A stretch of 64,000 bases of DNA, taken from positions 124,001 through 188,000 of the forward strand of contig NZ_PUEC01000001.1 in the NCBI RefSeq assembly GCF_003024805.1, given 5' to 3'. Positions within the stretch are counted from its first letter, which is position 1; each line of letters starts with the position of its first letter. Shown piece by piece: positions 17,282-25,353 of the stretch. Made by a program: the position numbers and the translations under genes. Under the pieces are notes generated by a model. That model was not told the origin of the DNA. It did not search any database and saw only the letters and a list, made by a program, of their open reading frames with translations. Source of the stretch: Duncaniella muris. Its GTDB lineage: Bacteria; Bacteroidota; Bacteroidia; Bacteroidales; Muribaculaceae.

Positions 17282-19144
17282 TCAATGCTTTTTGGTGCCG
17301 GCAAATTGAATGGTGTTGGACTGCAGCATGCGTTCCTCAAGATATTTGCGCTCCGGAGGAATGTAGCCGCGCAGATAGCGCTCCATGACGAGCGAGCCGA
17401 TCGGCACACCGAACGTGGCACCGAATCCTGCGTTCTCCACATAGACCGCAATGGCGATCTTCGGGTCGTGATAAGGAGCGAAGCCCATGAATGCCGAGTG
17501 GTCGCGTCCGTGGGGGTTCTGAGCCGTACCGGTTTTGCCGCAGACTTCGATGTCAGAAAGGTTGGCTATGCGGCATGTACCGCCGGTGACGGCCATTCGC
17601 ATACCTTCGGCAATGTCGTTATACCAGTGGGCTGCGATAGTCGGCGTATGCTTTTCAAGATACTGGGCGGGCATCACAGTGTCCTGTATCTCCTTGACTA
17701 CATGGGGCGTGATGAAATGACCGCGGTTGGCTATGGTGGCTGCAAGGTTGGCTATCTGCAGCGGTGTTGCAAGGATCTCTCCCTGGCCGATAGAAACCGA
17801 GATAATAGTGTTGGCGCTCCAGTGACCTTCACCGTAATATCCGTTATAGGTTTTGGAATTTGGTATGTAGCCTCGGTATTCGCCGGGCAGGTCAATGCCG
17901 AGTTTGTAGCCGTAGCCCATTGAGACGAGGTGGTTTTTCCAGATTTCGAATGCATTGGCTGACGAGCCATATTTGCTCCGCTTGTCGATCATAGCCTTGA
18001 ACCCCCAACAGAAATATGCGTTGCACGATGTCTGGAGAGCCGGTTTCAGAGGCAGGGGAGAGCCGTGGCCGTGGCAGCCGACTCTAAGACCTCCTGAAAT
18101 GAAACCGTGGGCACAAGGAAACATTGTTCCGGTGGTGATGATGTTCTCTTCAAGTAAAATAAGACCCTGTGTAGGCTTGAAGGTAGAGCCCGGAGGATAG
18201 ACGGCCTGGATCGCGCGGTTGAAAAGCGGTTTGTCAAGGTCGCGCATCATTTCGTTGTAGTTCTTTCCGCGCTCGCGGCCAACGAGCAGACGCGGGTCGT
18301 AAGAGGGTGCTGACACAAGACAGAGGATCTCGCCCGTTGAGGGCTCGATCGCCACCACGGCACCTTTTTTGTTGACCATCAGAGATTCGGCATATTGCTG
18401 AAGTTCGATGTTGAGCGACAGTTTGATGTTTTTTCCGGCCACGGCATCGCGGTCGAGCGCTCCGTCTTCGTAGCGTCCCTGAATTCGTCCGAGAGCATCG
18501 CGCATCAGCACCTCGGCCCCTTTGCTGCCACGGAGATATTCTTCATAAGTGTGCTCAATGCCGATGTCACCTATATAGTCGCCGGGCATGTAATACGGAT
18601 CTTTGTCAATGTCTTTCTGCGCCACTTCGCGGATGTTGCCCAGCACATTTGCTGCTGTGCGGTAATTATATTCGCGCAGAATTCTTTTCTGGATATAAAA
18701 ACCCGGAAAGCGGTAGAGTTTTTCCTGCAGGCGTCCGTATTCCTCGGCGCTGAGGTGGGTAAGAAGCCGTTGCGGCGAATATGACGAATAGCCCGGATTG
18801 CGGCGCTTGTCTTTCATGTCGATGAAGCGTTTGCGCAGATCTTCGGGCGTGATGTTGATGGCGCGGCAGAAATCGAGGGTGTCGAACTCCTTGACGTCAC
18901 GCGGAATCATCATCACATCATAGGCCGGCTGGTTGTAGACCACCAGGCGGCCGTCGCGGTCATAGATTATGCCGCGCGATGGGTAGACCGCCTTGCGCAG
19001 AAATGCGTTGGAGTCGGCATATTCTTTATATTTCGAGTCCAGTACCTGCAGACTGACAAGACGTGCTATGTATATAAGGGCTATAACCACGATAAAACCG
19101 CTGATGATATAGCGCCTTTTTTCGAGATTATAATCTTTTCTCAC
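17282..19144 (-). CDS. mrdA: Penicillin-binding protein 2 (elongasome transpeptidase)
   Basis: A class B PBP that cross-links peptidoglycan in the elongasome with RodA. It has an N-terminal cytoplasmic stub and one TM anchor (about 11-30), the pedestal/dimerisation domain (about 55-230) with RGIIYDRDGR, and the transpeptidase domain. Catalytic motifs are intact: S320-TFK323 (SxxK), SCN 373-375 (SxN) and KTGT 537-540. At 620 aa it matches PBP2 proteins. It starts with GTG and overlaps the 3 prime end of mreD by 17 bp, so translation is probably coupled. A 75-bp gap separates it from rodA. Confidence 0.95.
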   Translation of the reverse strand: MRKDYNLEKRRYIISGFIVVIALIYIARLVSLQVLDSKYKEYADSNAFLRKAVYPSRGIIYDRDGRLVVYNQPAYDVMMIPRDVKEFDTLDFCRAINITPEDLRKRFIDMKDKRRNPGYSSYSPQRLLTHLSAEEYGRLQEKLYRFPGFYIQKRILREYNYRTAANVLGNIREVAQKDIDKDPYYMPGDYIGDIGIEHTYEEYLRGSKGAEVLMRDALGRIQGRYEDGALDRDAVAGKNIKLSLNIELQQYAESLMVNKKGAVVAIEPSTGEILCLVSAPSYDPRLLVGRERGKNYNEMMRDLDKPLFNRAIQAVYPPGSTFKPTQGLILLEENIITTGTMFPCAHGFISGGLRVGCHGHGSPLPLKPALQTSCNAYFCWGFKAMIDKRSKYGSSANAFEIWKNHLVSMGYGYKLGIDLPGEYRGYIPNSKTYNGYYGEGHWSANTIISVSIGQGEILATPLQIANLAATIANRGHFITPHVVKEIQDTVMPAQYLEKHTPTIAAHWYNDIAEGMRMAVTGGTCRIANLSDIEVCGKTGTAQNPHGRDHSAFMGFAPYHDPKIAIAVYVENAGFGATFGVPIGSLVMERYLRGYIPPERKYLEERMLQSNTIQFAGTKKH

Positions 19145-19649
19145 TTTGTGGTGTCATGAAACTGTCAATCCCGATCATGAGAGCCATTGAGAGAATGGTG
19201 CTGAAGACTATGCGCAGCAGCAGTCTGACGGGATTGAAGAATGTGAATGCTTCGATAAGGAATATGAGGCTGCAATAGAGCAGCGTCAATGTGAGCAGAT
19301 ATTTCAGGTATGTGGCTGTTCCGAGAGAATACATCGAAGGTTCAGGACGGGTGAGGTCTTCCTCGCGGGGCACATAGAGACGCAGGATCGGCTTGCGCAT
19401 CATTGCCTCGATAGTGCAGGCGAGGGTATTCATTCCGTATGTGTCGGAGAAGATGTCGACTATCAGGCCAAGGAAAAATCCGATTGTAAGCATCCAGTTG
19501 ACCGACAGGGTGATAGGCAGTCGCACCAGCAGGTAGATGAATACCAGCGGCACAGCCACGTTGAAAAGGCAGATGTGGTTGAACACTATCACCTGCGCCA
19601 GCACGAGGATGAATCCCAACAATATGAACTGAAGCACCGTTTTGCTCAC
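19128..19649 (-). CDS. mreD: Rod-shape determining protein MreD
   Basis: A 173-aa inner-membrane protein with about five TM segments, fitting MreD, which links MreC to the RodA/PBP2 machinery. MreD is poorly conserved, so the call rests on length, hydropathy and its fixed place between mreC and mrdA. The start is GTG 19649. The 3 prime end overlaps mrdA by 17 bp. A GC-rich hairpin lies between mreC and this gene. Confidence 0.85.
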   Translation of the reverse strand: MSKTVLQFILLGFILVLAQVIVFNHICLFNVAVPLVFIYLLVRLPITLSVNWMLTIGFFLGLIVDIFSDTYGMNTLACTIEAMMRKPILRLYVPREEDLTRPEPSMYSLGTATYLKYLLTLTLLYCSLIFLIEAFTFFNPVRLLLRIVFSTILSMALMIGIDSFMTPQSEKRL

Positions 19650-19677
19650 GTAGCGCTTGTTTTTTTATGAAATTCCT

Positions 19678-19711
19678 CCGCCGGATTCTCTGAAACGGGG
19701 GAATCCGGCGG
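19678..19711. terminator. Hairpin inside the mre operon, between mreC and mreD
   Basis: An 11-bp perfect stem (19678-19688 with 19701-19711) sits in the 69-bp mreC-mreD gap. On the plus strand it is followed by TTTTT; on the minus strand, the sense of the operon, a T-rich TTTCATAAAAAAA region follows. It may act as a partial terminator or mRNA-processing site that lowers mreD-mrdA-rodA relative to mreBC. Confidence 0.5.
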
Positions 19712-19718
19712 CGGTTTT

Positions 19719-20573
19719 TCAGTTGACGTTTTTGATTTCAAGTTCTTTCTCCACGGTCTTGAGCTCGTCTTTCATCTTGTCGCGGATAACGCGGACGGTA
19801 GAGAGGGTGGAGAAGTCTGTGAACAGTTTGATTCGCAGTGTGTAGAAGTTGTCCTCGCGGTCGCGCGATCCTGATAGGATCGTGCCTACGGGAACTCCTT
19901 CGGGGAACACCGAAGAGTAGCCTGAGGTGACAATAGTGTCGCCTTTCACGAATTTGGCGTGTTTGGGCAGCTCTTCGAGTATCGCTTCGCCCGGATCGCG
20001 TCCGTCCCAGACCAGCGAACCTACCTGATCCTCGCCTTTGACCTTGCAGGAAAGGCGCAGATAGGGGTTGAGCACTGAGATGAGACGCGCCGTGTGATCG
20101 CCCACAACGTTGACAATCCCGACAATGCCGTTCTGGTCCATGACTCCCATCTCCGGTTCCACTCCGTCAAGCCGTCCTTTTTCTATAGTTATATAGTTGT
20201 GGGAGTGGTTGATGGAGTTGTTGATCACGTGGGCGATCAGGAACTGATAGCGGGTGAGGGCTGAGTCAACGGTCATCGTGTCGGCATAGATCTGCTGCTG
20301 ATAGCCGCGTATCACTTCCTTGAGTTTGTAGATTTCAAGCTCAAGGTCGGAGTTGCGGTGCTGCAGATCTTCGTTGATGTCGCGCAGAGAGAAGTAGGAG
20401 GTGACGTTGTTGGTCGTCTTGTAGACGGCCGAAGCGATCGAGTTGGCCGACGACAGATAGACATGGTGCTGATAGGGGTTGCGCGAGAACAGTAGTGCGC
20501 AACCTGCCACCAGATAGGCGGCAAACAGGAACCATGAACTGTATTTGACGAAAAACTTTAGTAGCTCGCTCAA
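19719..20573 (-). CDS. mreC: Rod-shape determining protein MreC
   Basis: MreC is a bitopic scaffold of the elongasome, periplasmic except for a short N-terminus. In the 284 residues there is one TM segment (about 10-30), a coiled coil (about 58-95, DINEDLQHRNSDLELEIYKL) that drives dimerisation, and the beta-barrel domain with the conserved GVMDQNGIVGIV and VVTSGYSSVFPEGVPVG-like motif (here TIVTSGYSSVFPEGVPVG). It starts with TTG at 20573, 15 bp after mreB; no in-frame ATG is available before the TM segment. Confidence 0.93.
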   Translation of the reverse strand: MSELLKFFVKYSSWFLFAAYLVAGCALLFSRNPYQHHVYLSSANSIASAVYKTTNNVTSYFSLRDINEDLQHRNSDLELEIYKLKEVIRGYQQQIYADTMTVDSALTRYQFLIAHVINNSINHSHNYITIEKGRLDGVEPEMGVMDQNGIVGIVNVVGDHTARLISVLNPYLRLSCKVKGEDQVGSLVWDGRDPGEAILEELPKHAKFVKGDTIVTSGYSSVFPEGVPVGTILSGSRDREDNFYTLRIKLFTDFSTLSTVRVIRDKMKDELKTVEKELEIKNVN

Positions 20574-20588
20574 TTCTTCTCAGTCTGT

Positions 20589-21608
20589 TTAGCGGATCAG
20601 GAAGGAGAATGTCTCGATATTCTTGAGTGCCACGCCGGTTCCCTTGGCCACTGCGAGAAGCGGATCTTCGGCAATGTGGAACTGGATACCGATCTTGTCG
20701 GTGAGGCGCTTGTCAAGACCGCGGAGCATTGCGCCGCCGCCTGCAAGGAAGATGCCGTTCATGACAATGTCGGAGTAGAGTTCCGGCGGAGTCTCGTCGA
20801 GAGCCTGAAGTACGGCGGCCTCGATGCGCGAGATTGATTTCTCGATACAGTGGGAGATTTCCTGATAGCTGACGGGTACTTCCATCGGAAGGGCGGTCAT
20901 CTTGTTGGGACCGTGGACAATGAAGTCTTCCGGCGGATTTTCAAGTTCGGTGAGGGCTGAGCCTACGTGGATCTTGATCTGCTCCGCTGTACGTTCGCCC
21001 ACCTTGACGTTGTGAACTCGGCTCATGTGTTCCATGATGTCGTCTGTCAGGTCATCGCCTGCCACCTGTATGCTCTTGTTTGAGACGATGCCTCCGAGCG
21101 AGATGACGGCGATTTCGGTTGTACCGCCGCCTATGTCGACGATCATGTTGCCCTGGGGGGCGAGCACATCGATGCCTATACCGAGGGCTGCTGCCATCGG
21201 TTCATAGATCATGTAGACGTCGCGTCCGCCGGCGTGTTCCGATGAGTCGCGTACGGCGCGGATCTCAACTTCAGTCGAGCCTGAAGGAATTCCGACCACC
21301 ATCTTCATGGAGGGGGAGAACCAGTTGCTCTTGGAGCTTGCTTTCTTGATAAGGCCGCGAATCATCATTTCCGCAGCGTTGAAGTTGGCTATAACGCCTT
21401 TGCGGAGCGGGCGGATGGTCTCTATGCCGTCATTTTCTTTACCCTGCATGAGTTTGGCTTCGCGTCCCACAGCTATGAGCTTGCCGGTGCGCTTTTCCAA
21501 CGCTACGATCGAGGGTTCGTCAATGACAATCTTGTCATTGTGTATGATAATCGTATTGGCCGTTCCGAGGTCAATCGCGATTTCCTTGGTGAATGAAAAT
21601 AATCCCAT
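20589..21608 (-). CDS. mreB: Rod-shape determining actin homologue MreB
   Basis: MreB forms membrane-bound filaments that orient the elongasome. The 339-aa protein has the actin-fold phosphate-1 motif DLGTANTII (13-21), phosphate-2 DIGGGTTEIAVIS (about 165-177) and the adenosine motif LAGGGAMLRGLD (about 290-301). ATG at 21608. It sits 24 bp downstream of purH and begins the shape block. The organism is therefore expected to be rod-shaped or to grow by lateral wall synthesis. Confidence 0.96.
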   Translation of the reverse strand: MGLFSFTKEIAIDLGTANTIIIHNDKIVIDEPSIVALEKRTGKLIAVGREAKLMQGKENDGIETIRPLRKGVIANFNAAEMMIRGLIKKASSKSNWFSPSMKMVVGIPSGSTEVEIRAVRDSSEHAGGRDVYMIYEPMAAALGIGIDVLAPQGNMIVDIGGGTTEIAVISLGGIVSNKSIQVAGDDLTDDIMEHMSRVHNVKVGERTAEQIKIHVGSALTELENPPEDFIVHGPNKMTALPMEVPVSYQEISHCIEKSISRIEAAVLQALDETPPELYSDIVMNGIFLAGGGAMLRGLDKRLTDKIGIQFHIAEDPLLAVAKGTGVALKNIETFSFLIR

Positions 21609-21632
21609 GTGTTGTCAGTTGTGTCAGTCTGA

Positions 21633-23180
21633 TTAGTGCTTGAAATGGCGGAATCCGGTGATGGCCATTGCGATTCCGTGGGCGTTGCAGTAGTCTACGC
21701 TCTCCTGATCGCGGATCGAGCCGCCGGGATGTACGACTGCTGTCACACCAGCTTCGCCGGCAATCTCCACGCAGTCGGGGAAGGGGAAGAAGGCGTCAGA
21801 GGCCATGACTGCACCGTGGAGGTCAAAGCCGAACGAGCGCGCTTTTTCGATGGCCTGCTTGAGGGCGTCGACACGTGAAGTCTGGCCTACGCCGCTTGCC
21901 AGAAGCATGCCGTTTTTGGCGAGCACGATTGCGTTGCTCTTCGAATTCTTGACGATCTTGTTGGCGAAGAGGAGGTCTGCAGCCTGTTCGGGGGTGATGG
22001 CTTTCTCTGTAACCTGCTTGAGATCTTCAACAGTCTCGATCTTAAGGTCGCGGTCCTGCACGAGGGCGCCGTTGAGGATAGAACGGAACTGGCGGGTTGT
22101 GTCAAGAGGCTTCTTGATGATCAGGATGATGCGGTTCTTCTTCTGCTTGAGGATTTCGAGCGCGTCATCTGTATAGGCGGGGGCTATGATGACCTCGAAG
22201 AAGATTTTGTTGATTTCTTCAGCTGCGGCAGCATCGACAGTGCCGTTTGTGATGAGCACTCCGCCGAATGCGCTGACAGGGTCACCGGCAAGAGCGTCTT
22301 TCCAGGCTTCGGCTATGGTAGGACGGGTTGCGAGACCGCAGGCGTTGTTGTGTTTGAGCACTGCGAATGTCGGTTCGGTGAATTCTGAAATCAGAGTTAC
22401 GGCTGCGTCAATGTCGAGAAGGTTGTTGTAGGAGATCTCTTTGCCGTGGAGCTGGGTGAACATTGCGTCGAAGTCACCGAAAAATGTGCCTTTCTGATGG
22501 GGATTCTCGCCGTAGCGCATCTGCTTTGCGTCGTCAAACGCTATGCGGAGTTCATCGGTGTGTTCGATCGGCGATTCAACTTCAGTCGATGCGAAGTAGT
22601 TGAAGATATCGGTGTCATAGCCGGAAGAGACTGCGAATGCCTGAGCGGCGAACCAGCGGCGTTCAGCAAGCGATGATTCGGCTTTGCCGTTGCGCTTGAG
22701 CATTTCGGCCAGAGGTTTGTATTGGGCTTTCGAGGCTACGATGATGACGTCGTTATAGTTCTTGGCGGCTGCACGGATGAGCGAGATTCCGCCTATGTCG
22801 ATCTTTTCGATGATGTCGGCTTCGGGGGCTCCGGATGCAACGGTGGCACGGAAGGGGTAGAGGTCAACGATCACCAGGTCGATTTCAGGAATTTCATATT
22901 GGGCTATCTGGCCGCGGTCTCCTTCGTTGTCGCGACGGTTGAGGATGCCTCCGAATACTTTGGGATGGAGTGTTTTTACTCGACCGCCGAGTATCGACGG
23001 GTAACCTGTGAGGTCTTCGACTGCTTCACACTCGTAGCCTAAGCCTTCGATGAATGAGCGGGTGCCGCCGGTTGAGAGGAATTTCACGCCGTCAGCGTGG
23101 AGTAATGAAAGAATTTCTTCCAGTCCGTCTTTGTAAAAGACTGAAATGAGTGCGGTTTTGATACGTTTGTTGTCAGACAT
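21633..23180 (-). CDS. purH: Bifunctional AICAR transformylase / IMP cyclohydrolase
   Basis: PurH catalyses the last two steps of de novo purine synthesis: formyl transfer from 10-formyl-THF to AICAR, then ring closure to IMP. The N-terminal MGS-like cyclohydrolase domain (about 1-190) shows KFLSTGGTRSF and ILGGRVKTLHPKVFGGIL; the C-terminal transformylase domain includes KQMRYGENPHQ and the catalytic KHNNACG, ending in GGSIRDQE and GFRHFKH. Length (515 aa) is normal. Its promoter (23239-23246) drives the purH-mreBCD-mrdA-rodA string, an arrangement common in Bacteroidetes. Confidence 0.96.
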   Translation of the reverse strand: MSDNKRIKTALISVFYKDGLEEILSLLHADGVKFLSTGGTRSFIEGLGYECEAVEDLTGYPSILGGRVKTLHPKVFGGILNRRDNEGDRGQIAQYEIPEIDLVIVDLYPFRATVASGAPEADIIEKIDIGGISLIRAAAKNYNDVIIVASKAQYKPLAEMLKRNGKAESSLAERRWFAAQAFAVSSGYDTDIFNYFASTEVESPIEHTDELRIAFDDAKQMRYGENPHQKGTFFGDFDAMFTQLHGKEISYNNLLDIDAAVTLISEFTEPTFAVLKHNNACGLATRPTIAEAWKDALAGDPVSAFGGVLITNGTVDAAAAEEINKIFFEVIIAPAYTDDALEILKQKKNRIILIIKKPLDTTRQFRSILNGALVQDRDLKIETVEDLKQVTEKAITPEQAADLLFANKIVKNSKSNAIVLAKNGMLLASGVGQTSRVDALKQAIEKARSFGFDLHGAVMASDAFFPFPDCVEIAGEAGVTAVVHPGGSIRDQESVDYCNAHGIAMAITGFRHFKH

Positions 23181-23238
23181 GACTGATTTTATTCTTATCT
23201 GATTTAAAATGATAGAACTGATTTCGGTTTTGAAAGTG

Positions 23239-23246
23239 CAAAGTTA
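23239..23246 (-). promoter_or_regulatory. Minus-7 box of purH and the mre operon
   Basis: TAACTTTG on the minus strand fits TAnnTTTG. The leader is about 52 nt. No good minus-33 at 19-22 bp. Confidence 0.5.
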
Positions 23247-23310
23247 GTGAAAATTACTTAGCAATGGAATTAAAAATAATTATAATTTATTCCGGATGTC
23301 TAATTTCTTT

Positions 23311-23339
23311 GTTTTGCTTTGTTTTGCTTTGTTTTGCTT
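23311..23339. repeat. Three tandem 10-bp repeats
   Basis: GTTTTGCTTT is repeated three times (the third copy lacks its last T) between rpsO and the purH promoter. This is a simple slippage-prone tract with no evident function. Confidence 0.8.
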
Positions 23340-23437
23340 GTCGGCTTTTAATGGGCGGTCTGTTGATATGTGTGTGGTAGGGATGGAGCTGCAAGATTTT
23401 TTTTGGGGGGCTGCGCGGTGATATGGCAAAGTTGTAT

Positions 23438-23475
23438 ATAAAAAAACTGTCCGTCTCCTTGGGAGTCGGACAGTT
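23438..23475 (-). terminator. Intrinsic terminator of rpsO
   Basis: On the minus strand AACTGTCCG pairs with CGGACAGTT around an inner CTCC/GGAG pair, then a run of seven T. A classic Rho-independent terminator 40 bp past the rpsO stop. Confidence 0.9.
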
Positions 23476-23514
23476 CTTGTAATCTTCAAGTTGATTTTCT
23501 CTGTCAGGAGAAAA

Positions 23515-23790
23515 TTACTTTCTGATACCGAGTTCTTTCTGGGCGATGATGGCACGGTAGCGGTTGATGTCCTTGCGGATCAGGTAGTCGAGAAGACGAC
23601 GACGCTTACCTACCAAAGCCTTAAGAGCTCGTGCGGTCGTATAATCTTTATGATTTGACCGAAGATGTTCAGTCAAATGAGCGATACGGATAGAGAATAA
23701 TGCAATCTGCGCTTCAGGCGAGCCAGTGTCAGTCTTGCCCTTACCGTACTTCTCAAAGATTTCTACTTTTTCATCAGAGTTCAAGTGCAT
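23515..23790 (-). CDS. rpsO: 30S ribosomal protein S15
   Basis: S15 binds the central domain of 16S rRNA and nucleates the platform of the small subunit. At 91 residues it is close to the usual 88-89. The hallmark KTDTGSPEAQIALFSIRI (about 18-35), LTEHLRSNHKDY and LVGKRRRLLDYL (about 60-70) are all present. It is monocistronic, with a full promoter 55 bp upstream and a strong terminator downstream. Confidence 0.97.
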   Translation of the reverse strand: MHLNSDEKVEIFEKYGKGKTDTGSPEAQIALFSIRIAHLTEHLRSNHKDYTTARALKALVGKRRRLLDYLIRKDINRYRAIIAQKELGIRK

Positions 23791-23844
23791 TGATACAGAT
23801 GTTTAAAAGTGGTTAATGAATATAAATTGTCTCAAAAGAGCGCA

Positions 23845-23875
23845 CAAAGGTAAGAATTAAATTTAATATATCCAA
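23845..23875 (-). promoter_or_regulatory. Promoter of rpsO
   Basis: On the minus strand, TTG (23873-23875), 20 bp, TACCTTTG (23845-23852). The same TACCTTTG variant is used by both tRNA genes. Confidence 0.7.
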
Positions 23876-23883
23876 CCTTTGCG

Positions 23884-23939
23884 ACGCTTTTCTAAGCGTT
23901 TTTTCTTTTATCCTCACTTTTATCCTCATTTTATCCTCG
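23884..23939 (+). other. Short hairpin with T-tract, followed by three GAGGATAAAA-type repeats
   Basis: ACGCTT (23884-23889) pairs with AAGCGT (23894-23899), then T-rich sequence on the plus strand, as in a terminator with no gene before it. An 11-bp unit, TTTTATCCTCA or G, then occurs three times (23906, 23918, 23929). Directly upstream of the hairpin is AACCTTTGCGACGC, like the tRNA promoter boxes in this window. It may be the remains of a stable-RNA unit. Confidence 0.4.
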
Positions 23940-23996
23940 GATTTTGTCTCTGTCAGCACTGTCTTGTGCCGAGGTGAGATCAAAACCTGTATGTGA

Positions 23997-24335
23997 TCAG
24001 TCGAGGTTGTTGAGGTTGTCTTTCGCAGGGTTGCGGAAGTGGATCTTGTGGTCGAGATATTCCTGGGTTGCGATAAGGGTGGGTTTGGGCAGACGTTCGT
24101 AGAAGCGTGAAATTTCGATCTGCTCGCGGTTTTCTGAGATTTCTTCGAGGTTGTCGTTGAGCGATGCGAATTCCTGAAGTTTCTTTTCGAGGTCGTGTTT
24201 CATCTCGCCGGCGATCTGGTTTGAGCGCTTTGCGATGATGCAGACTGTTTCATAGACGTTTCCGGTGTCCTCGCTCATTGAGATGAGGTCGCGGGTCTGG
24301 GTGTTGAGAGGTGCGTTGGTCTTCTTGTAGTCCAT
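23997..24335 (-). CDS. rpoZ: RNA polymerase omega subunit (Rpb6/RpoZ family)
   Basis: A 112-aa protein with the Bacteroidetes omega/Rpb6 signature. The segment TGNVYETVCIIAKRSNQIA (about 24-42) corresponds to the omega helix that clamps the beta-prime C-terminus, followed by a charged helical tail. It assists RNA polymerase assembly and stability. It is directly downstream of bamD on the same strand (gap about 56 bp), the usual Bacteroidales order. A weak 6-bp hairpin follows. Confidence 0.83.
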   Translation of the reverse strand: MDYKKTNAPLNTQTRDLISMSEDTGNVYETVCIIAKRSNQIAGEMKHDLEKKLQEFASLNDNLEEISENREQIEISRFYERLPKPTLIATQEYLDHKIHFRNPAKDNLNNLD

Positions 24336-24391
24336 TATATCTCTGTTGTTTACGTTGTTTCCTTTTCTGTTGTTTTTGTGGAGCCTGCGGC

Positions 24392-25204
24392 TTATTCTTT
24401 GACGTAGCGCTGGGCGATCTTGAAAATGTTGTCGGCTTCCTCGCGGTTAGGGGTGTCGGGGTAGTTGTTGATGTATGAGTAGTACTCGTCGATCACCTCG
24501 CGGAAGCGGTCGGGTTTCTTTTCGTCGATACTTTCGCGGGCTTCCTGGTAGCGGGCTTTGAGTATCAGGAGTTCAAGGTCTTCCTTATATTTTGAATAGG
24601 GATAGTCTTTGATGGCGTTGCGTGCTACGATTACAGCACTTTCGTAGTTGTTGCCCATGTAGGTTCCGAGGTTGTAGTAGAGCTGGGCGTTTTCGAGCTG
24701 TTTGAGGGTCAGTTTGTCCTGAAGCTCGAAGATGGCATTCTGGGCGTTGGCCACTTTGTCGCTTTTGGGGAAGTAGTCGAGAAAAGCCTGGAGTTCCTGA
24801 ATGGCGTTGATTGTACCGCTCTGGTCAAGCTGTGGCTCAGGAGAGTCGAGATAATAGCCGTAGCCGGCATAGTAGCGGGCGAGCTCGGTGTACTTTCCTT
24901 TCGGGAAGCGGGTGTAGTAGGTCTTGAAGAATGAGCCTGCAGTTTCGTAGTCTTTGTTTTCGTAGTTCGAAAGGGCAAGGAGGTAGAGCGAGTCTTCGGC
25001 CTTTTCCGAGCCTTTGAACTGGGTGACGATGTCTTCGAGCACGGTGGCTGCCTGGGTGTATTTTTTCTGCTCGAACGCGCGCTTGGCGAAGTCGAGCCTA
25101 TAGTCGGCGTCATGGCTTTTGAGCACCTTCTGATACTCGCCGCAAGAGGCGAGAAGCATTGCTGCGCCAAGCATGACTGCGTATTTTCTGAGTGATCTGA
25201 TCAC
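24392..25204 (-). CDS. bamD: Outer-membrane assembly lipoprotein BamD
   Basis: BamD is the essential TPR lipoprotein of the BAM complex that folds barrels into the outer membrane. It has a lipobox (LLASC-G), then about five TPR-like repeats with the typical YxxAxxxFxxxxxxFPxS pattern, for example FLDYFPKSDKVANAQNA. The start is inferred as GTG 25204, which gives a 270-aa protein with a proper signal (charged RSLRK, hydrophobic core). A longer frame reaches TTG 25252, but the minus-7 box at 25257-25264 puts transcription near 25250, excluding it. It is followed by rpoZ. Confidence 0.88.
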   Translation of the reverse strand: MIRSLRKYAVMLGAAMLLASCGEYQKVLKSHDADYRLDFAKRAFEQKKYTQAATVLEDIVTQFKGSEKAEDSLYLLALSNYENKDYETAGSFFKTYYTRFPKGKYTELARYYAGYGYYLDSPEPQLDQSGTINAIQELQAFLDYFPKSDKVANAQNAIFELQDKLTLKQLENAQLYYNLGTYMGNNYESAVIVARNAIKDYPYSKYKEDLELLILKARYQEARESIDEKKPDRFREVIDEYYSYINNYPDTPNREEADNIFKIAQRYVKE

Positions 25205-25256
25205 GGTTTTCGGTGGTCTGTGTTCGTGAATGAATTGAGAGTTTGTTTTCAACTTG

Positions 25257-25289
25257 CAAAATTAGCTATTTTTTCGTGATATTTCACAA
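25257..25289 (-). promoter_or_regulatory. Promoter of bamD-rpoZ
   Basis: TAATTTTG (25257-25264) on the minus strand, with TTG (25287-25289) 22 bp upstream. It is back to back with the GH10-like gene promoter. Confidence 0.6.
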
Positions 25290-25318
25290 CTGTGGAACGA
25301 TTATTTGCAAAAAACACT

Positions 25319-25326
25319 TAAATTTG
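25319..25326 (+). promoter_or_regulatory. Minus-7 box of the GH10-like gene
   Basis: TAAATTTG fits TAnnTTTG and gives a leader of about 20 nt to the ATG at 25354. Confidence 0.5.
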
Positions 25327-25353
25327 TGGCTCAAAATTCCCTTTTGATCCTTC

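Noticed and set aside
17240..17923. 227-codon plus-strand open frame
   Set aside because: Antisense to mrdA, which has all its catalytic motifs.
23311..23339. Short tandem repeats as a CRISPR array
   Set aside because: Units are 10 bp, contiguous and without spacers; no cas genes in the window.
23280..23555. 91-codon minus-strand frame overlapping rpsO
   Set aside because: Covers the rpsO terminator and the 10-bp tandem repeats; no protein-like composition.
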